Shown: one piece after another, positions 62,889 to 64,000 of the stretch
Numbering within the stretch: the stretch's first letter is position 1
Layout: each line of letters starts with the position of its first letter
Source: Eledone cirrhosa
Taxonomy: Eukaryota; Mollusca; Cephalopoda; Octopoda; Eledonidae
Assembly: GCA_964016885.1 (NCBI GenBank)
Contig: OZ024748.1
Coordinates: 32,027,595-32,091,594, forward strand
DNA: 64,000 nt
Direction of reading: 5' to 3'
The notes under the pieces: model-generated
Told to the model about the DNA's origin: nothing
The model's database searches: none
What the model saw: the letters and a program-made list of their open reading frames with translations, nothing else
Made by a program: the position numbers and the translations under genes

Positions 62889-63327
62889 GTAGTGACCTAC
62901 ATTCCGCGGGCTCACATACATTCTCTGTGCATGATTTGGCTCAGCTCAGCCAATCAGCGCCAGTAGAAGAGAATGTATCTCTACCTGCCCTGAGGGAAAA
63001 GTTCCCGCGTTGATTTGAAGAATCAGCCTCTCGCTTCCTGACTGTGAAAAGGTAAACAACTAACTTTCATTCGTCGTGAAATCAATAGCCAACATGTAAT
63101 GGTGAGATTTTGCACTTTGGCCTGCCAGCCTTCCTTGGGCCTGGCACAATGGCACATTCCATTTTGTAACCTCATTTTATGTGTAACTTCAACCATACAG
63201 GTTAACGAACATTATTTGTGCTACAACAAAAATAAACATACATTTCCTCTCTAATTTCTGCTGTTGACATCATTATTATGTTACTCGTGTATCAATAACA
63301 TTTATATACTATGCTGCTAAAGTTGTA
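62889..63327 (-). promoter_or_regulatory. right member of the inverted pair with 1637-2036
   Basis: The reverse complement aligns with 1637-2036 over most of its length, including GACCTACATTCCGCGG, TTTGGCTCAGCTCAGCC and the TAACATAATAATGAT end. Confidence 0.6.
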
Positions 63328-63724
63328 TCATATTTACTTGTATATTTGTCCATATTATTGTTCATTTTATGTTAGATAATTTTATTATTATTATGTTAGA
63401 TTATATTTTTATTATTATGTTAGACTACTTGTATGTAATATTTAATTTTTATTAATTCAACTATAACAATTATTATGTAAAATATATTTATTTAATATTG
63501 ATTGTTTTTGTAGTTGTTTATATTAAAAGTCTGAAAATATTTTTATACATCTTACAATAATATTTATAAGATCATTTATTATTAATATATATCATGTTTA
63601 ACTAGAGTTATTACAAGCGTTGCCTTAAAAAAATATTAAACTAGACCTGAAAAATGCGCAAGCTCAAAAGAGCCACAGAATGTTATAATAAACCTTCAAA
63701 AGTGTGGGACTAGAGTTGTTGCTC
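63328..63724. other. AT-rich unassigned region
   Basis: TTATTATTATG-type repeats and AT-rich DNA with no coding frame. Confidence 0.5.
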
Positions 63725-64000
63725 AAAAATATTGTAATCATTATCTATCGTACACTCTGTGGCAACCTTTTATAAAAAAGAGACTCATAACGAACTCAAG
63801 ATAACACGATAATTATTTAAGTGAATTTATAATATAGAATTCGGTTTAAGTGCATTTTGTATTAATCATTACTAAACATCTAATATGAGATATTGAACAT
63901 TAGCTTAAATAATTATCGTTTCGTCTTGAGTTCGTTATGAGAATCTTTTTTATAAAAGGATGCCACAGAGTGTACGATAGATAATGATTACAATATTTTT
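63725..64000. repeat. foldback element at the window edge, ~96-bp arms
   Basis: 63725-63823 and 63905-64000 are inverted copies (AAAAATATTGTAATCATTAT at the outside) around an ~80-bp centre. It may extend past the window end. Confidence 0.85.

Overview
The window looks like nuclear DNA of a coleoid cephalopod, most likely an octopus. The grounds are tandem C2H2 zinc-finger genes with near-identical finger backbones, tRNA-derived SINEs resembling the octopus OR1/OR2 types, non-LTR elements ending in GATGAT tails, and abundant TA/TG microsatellites. Species is inferred from memory of these families, not from a search. No bacterial features, CRISPR array, rRNA gene or functional tRNA gene was seen.

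Layout. 1-2036: unassigned DNA ending in a ~400-bp promoter-like element whose inverted copy lies at 62889-63327. 2040-11285: an AT-rich satellite with alternating ~350 and ~467-bp units, containing a ~1.98-kb tandem duplication with two copies of a gag-like exon and a non-autonomous LTR retrotransposon (6764-8701). 11286-11787: unassigned plus a TA microsatellite.

11788-62500: four tandem paralogous units (starting near 11788, 31578, 42016 and 56201). Each has the same order: noncoding block A; minus-strand LINE remnant E; plus-strand LINE remnant F; poly(A) signal and decayed fingers; a zinc-finger gene on the minus strand; conserved upstream flank; LINE 3'UTR pieces; a piggyBac-like MITE; a LINE-derived 61-bp minisatellite; a plus-strand LINE set among minisatellites made of SINE tails; and block G. 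Only the third unit has an intact zinc-finger gene (46720-48093, 457 aa, 15 fingers). The first is frameshifted at its N-terminus, the second has several stops and frameshifts, and the fourth is cut off at about 62500 before the fingers. Unit-specific insertions (SINEs, a solo LTR, a mariner, a 1.5-kb repeat, an LTR element with a copied piece of LINE) postdate the duplications and have empty sites in sister units.

62501-64000: candidate CCAAT promoter and first exon with splice donor on the plus strand, the inverted partner of 1637-2036, AT-rich DNA, and a foldback element at the window edge.

Functionally the only probable host gene is a poly-C2H2 DNA-binding protein. The rest is mostly transposable elements and satellites derived from them. 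The zinc-finger gene and its mobile-element surroundings have been amplified as one block.
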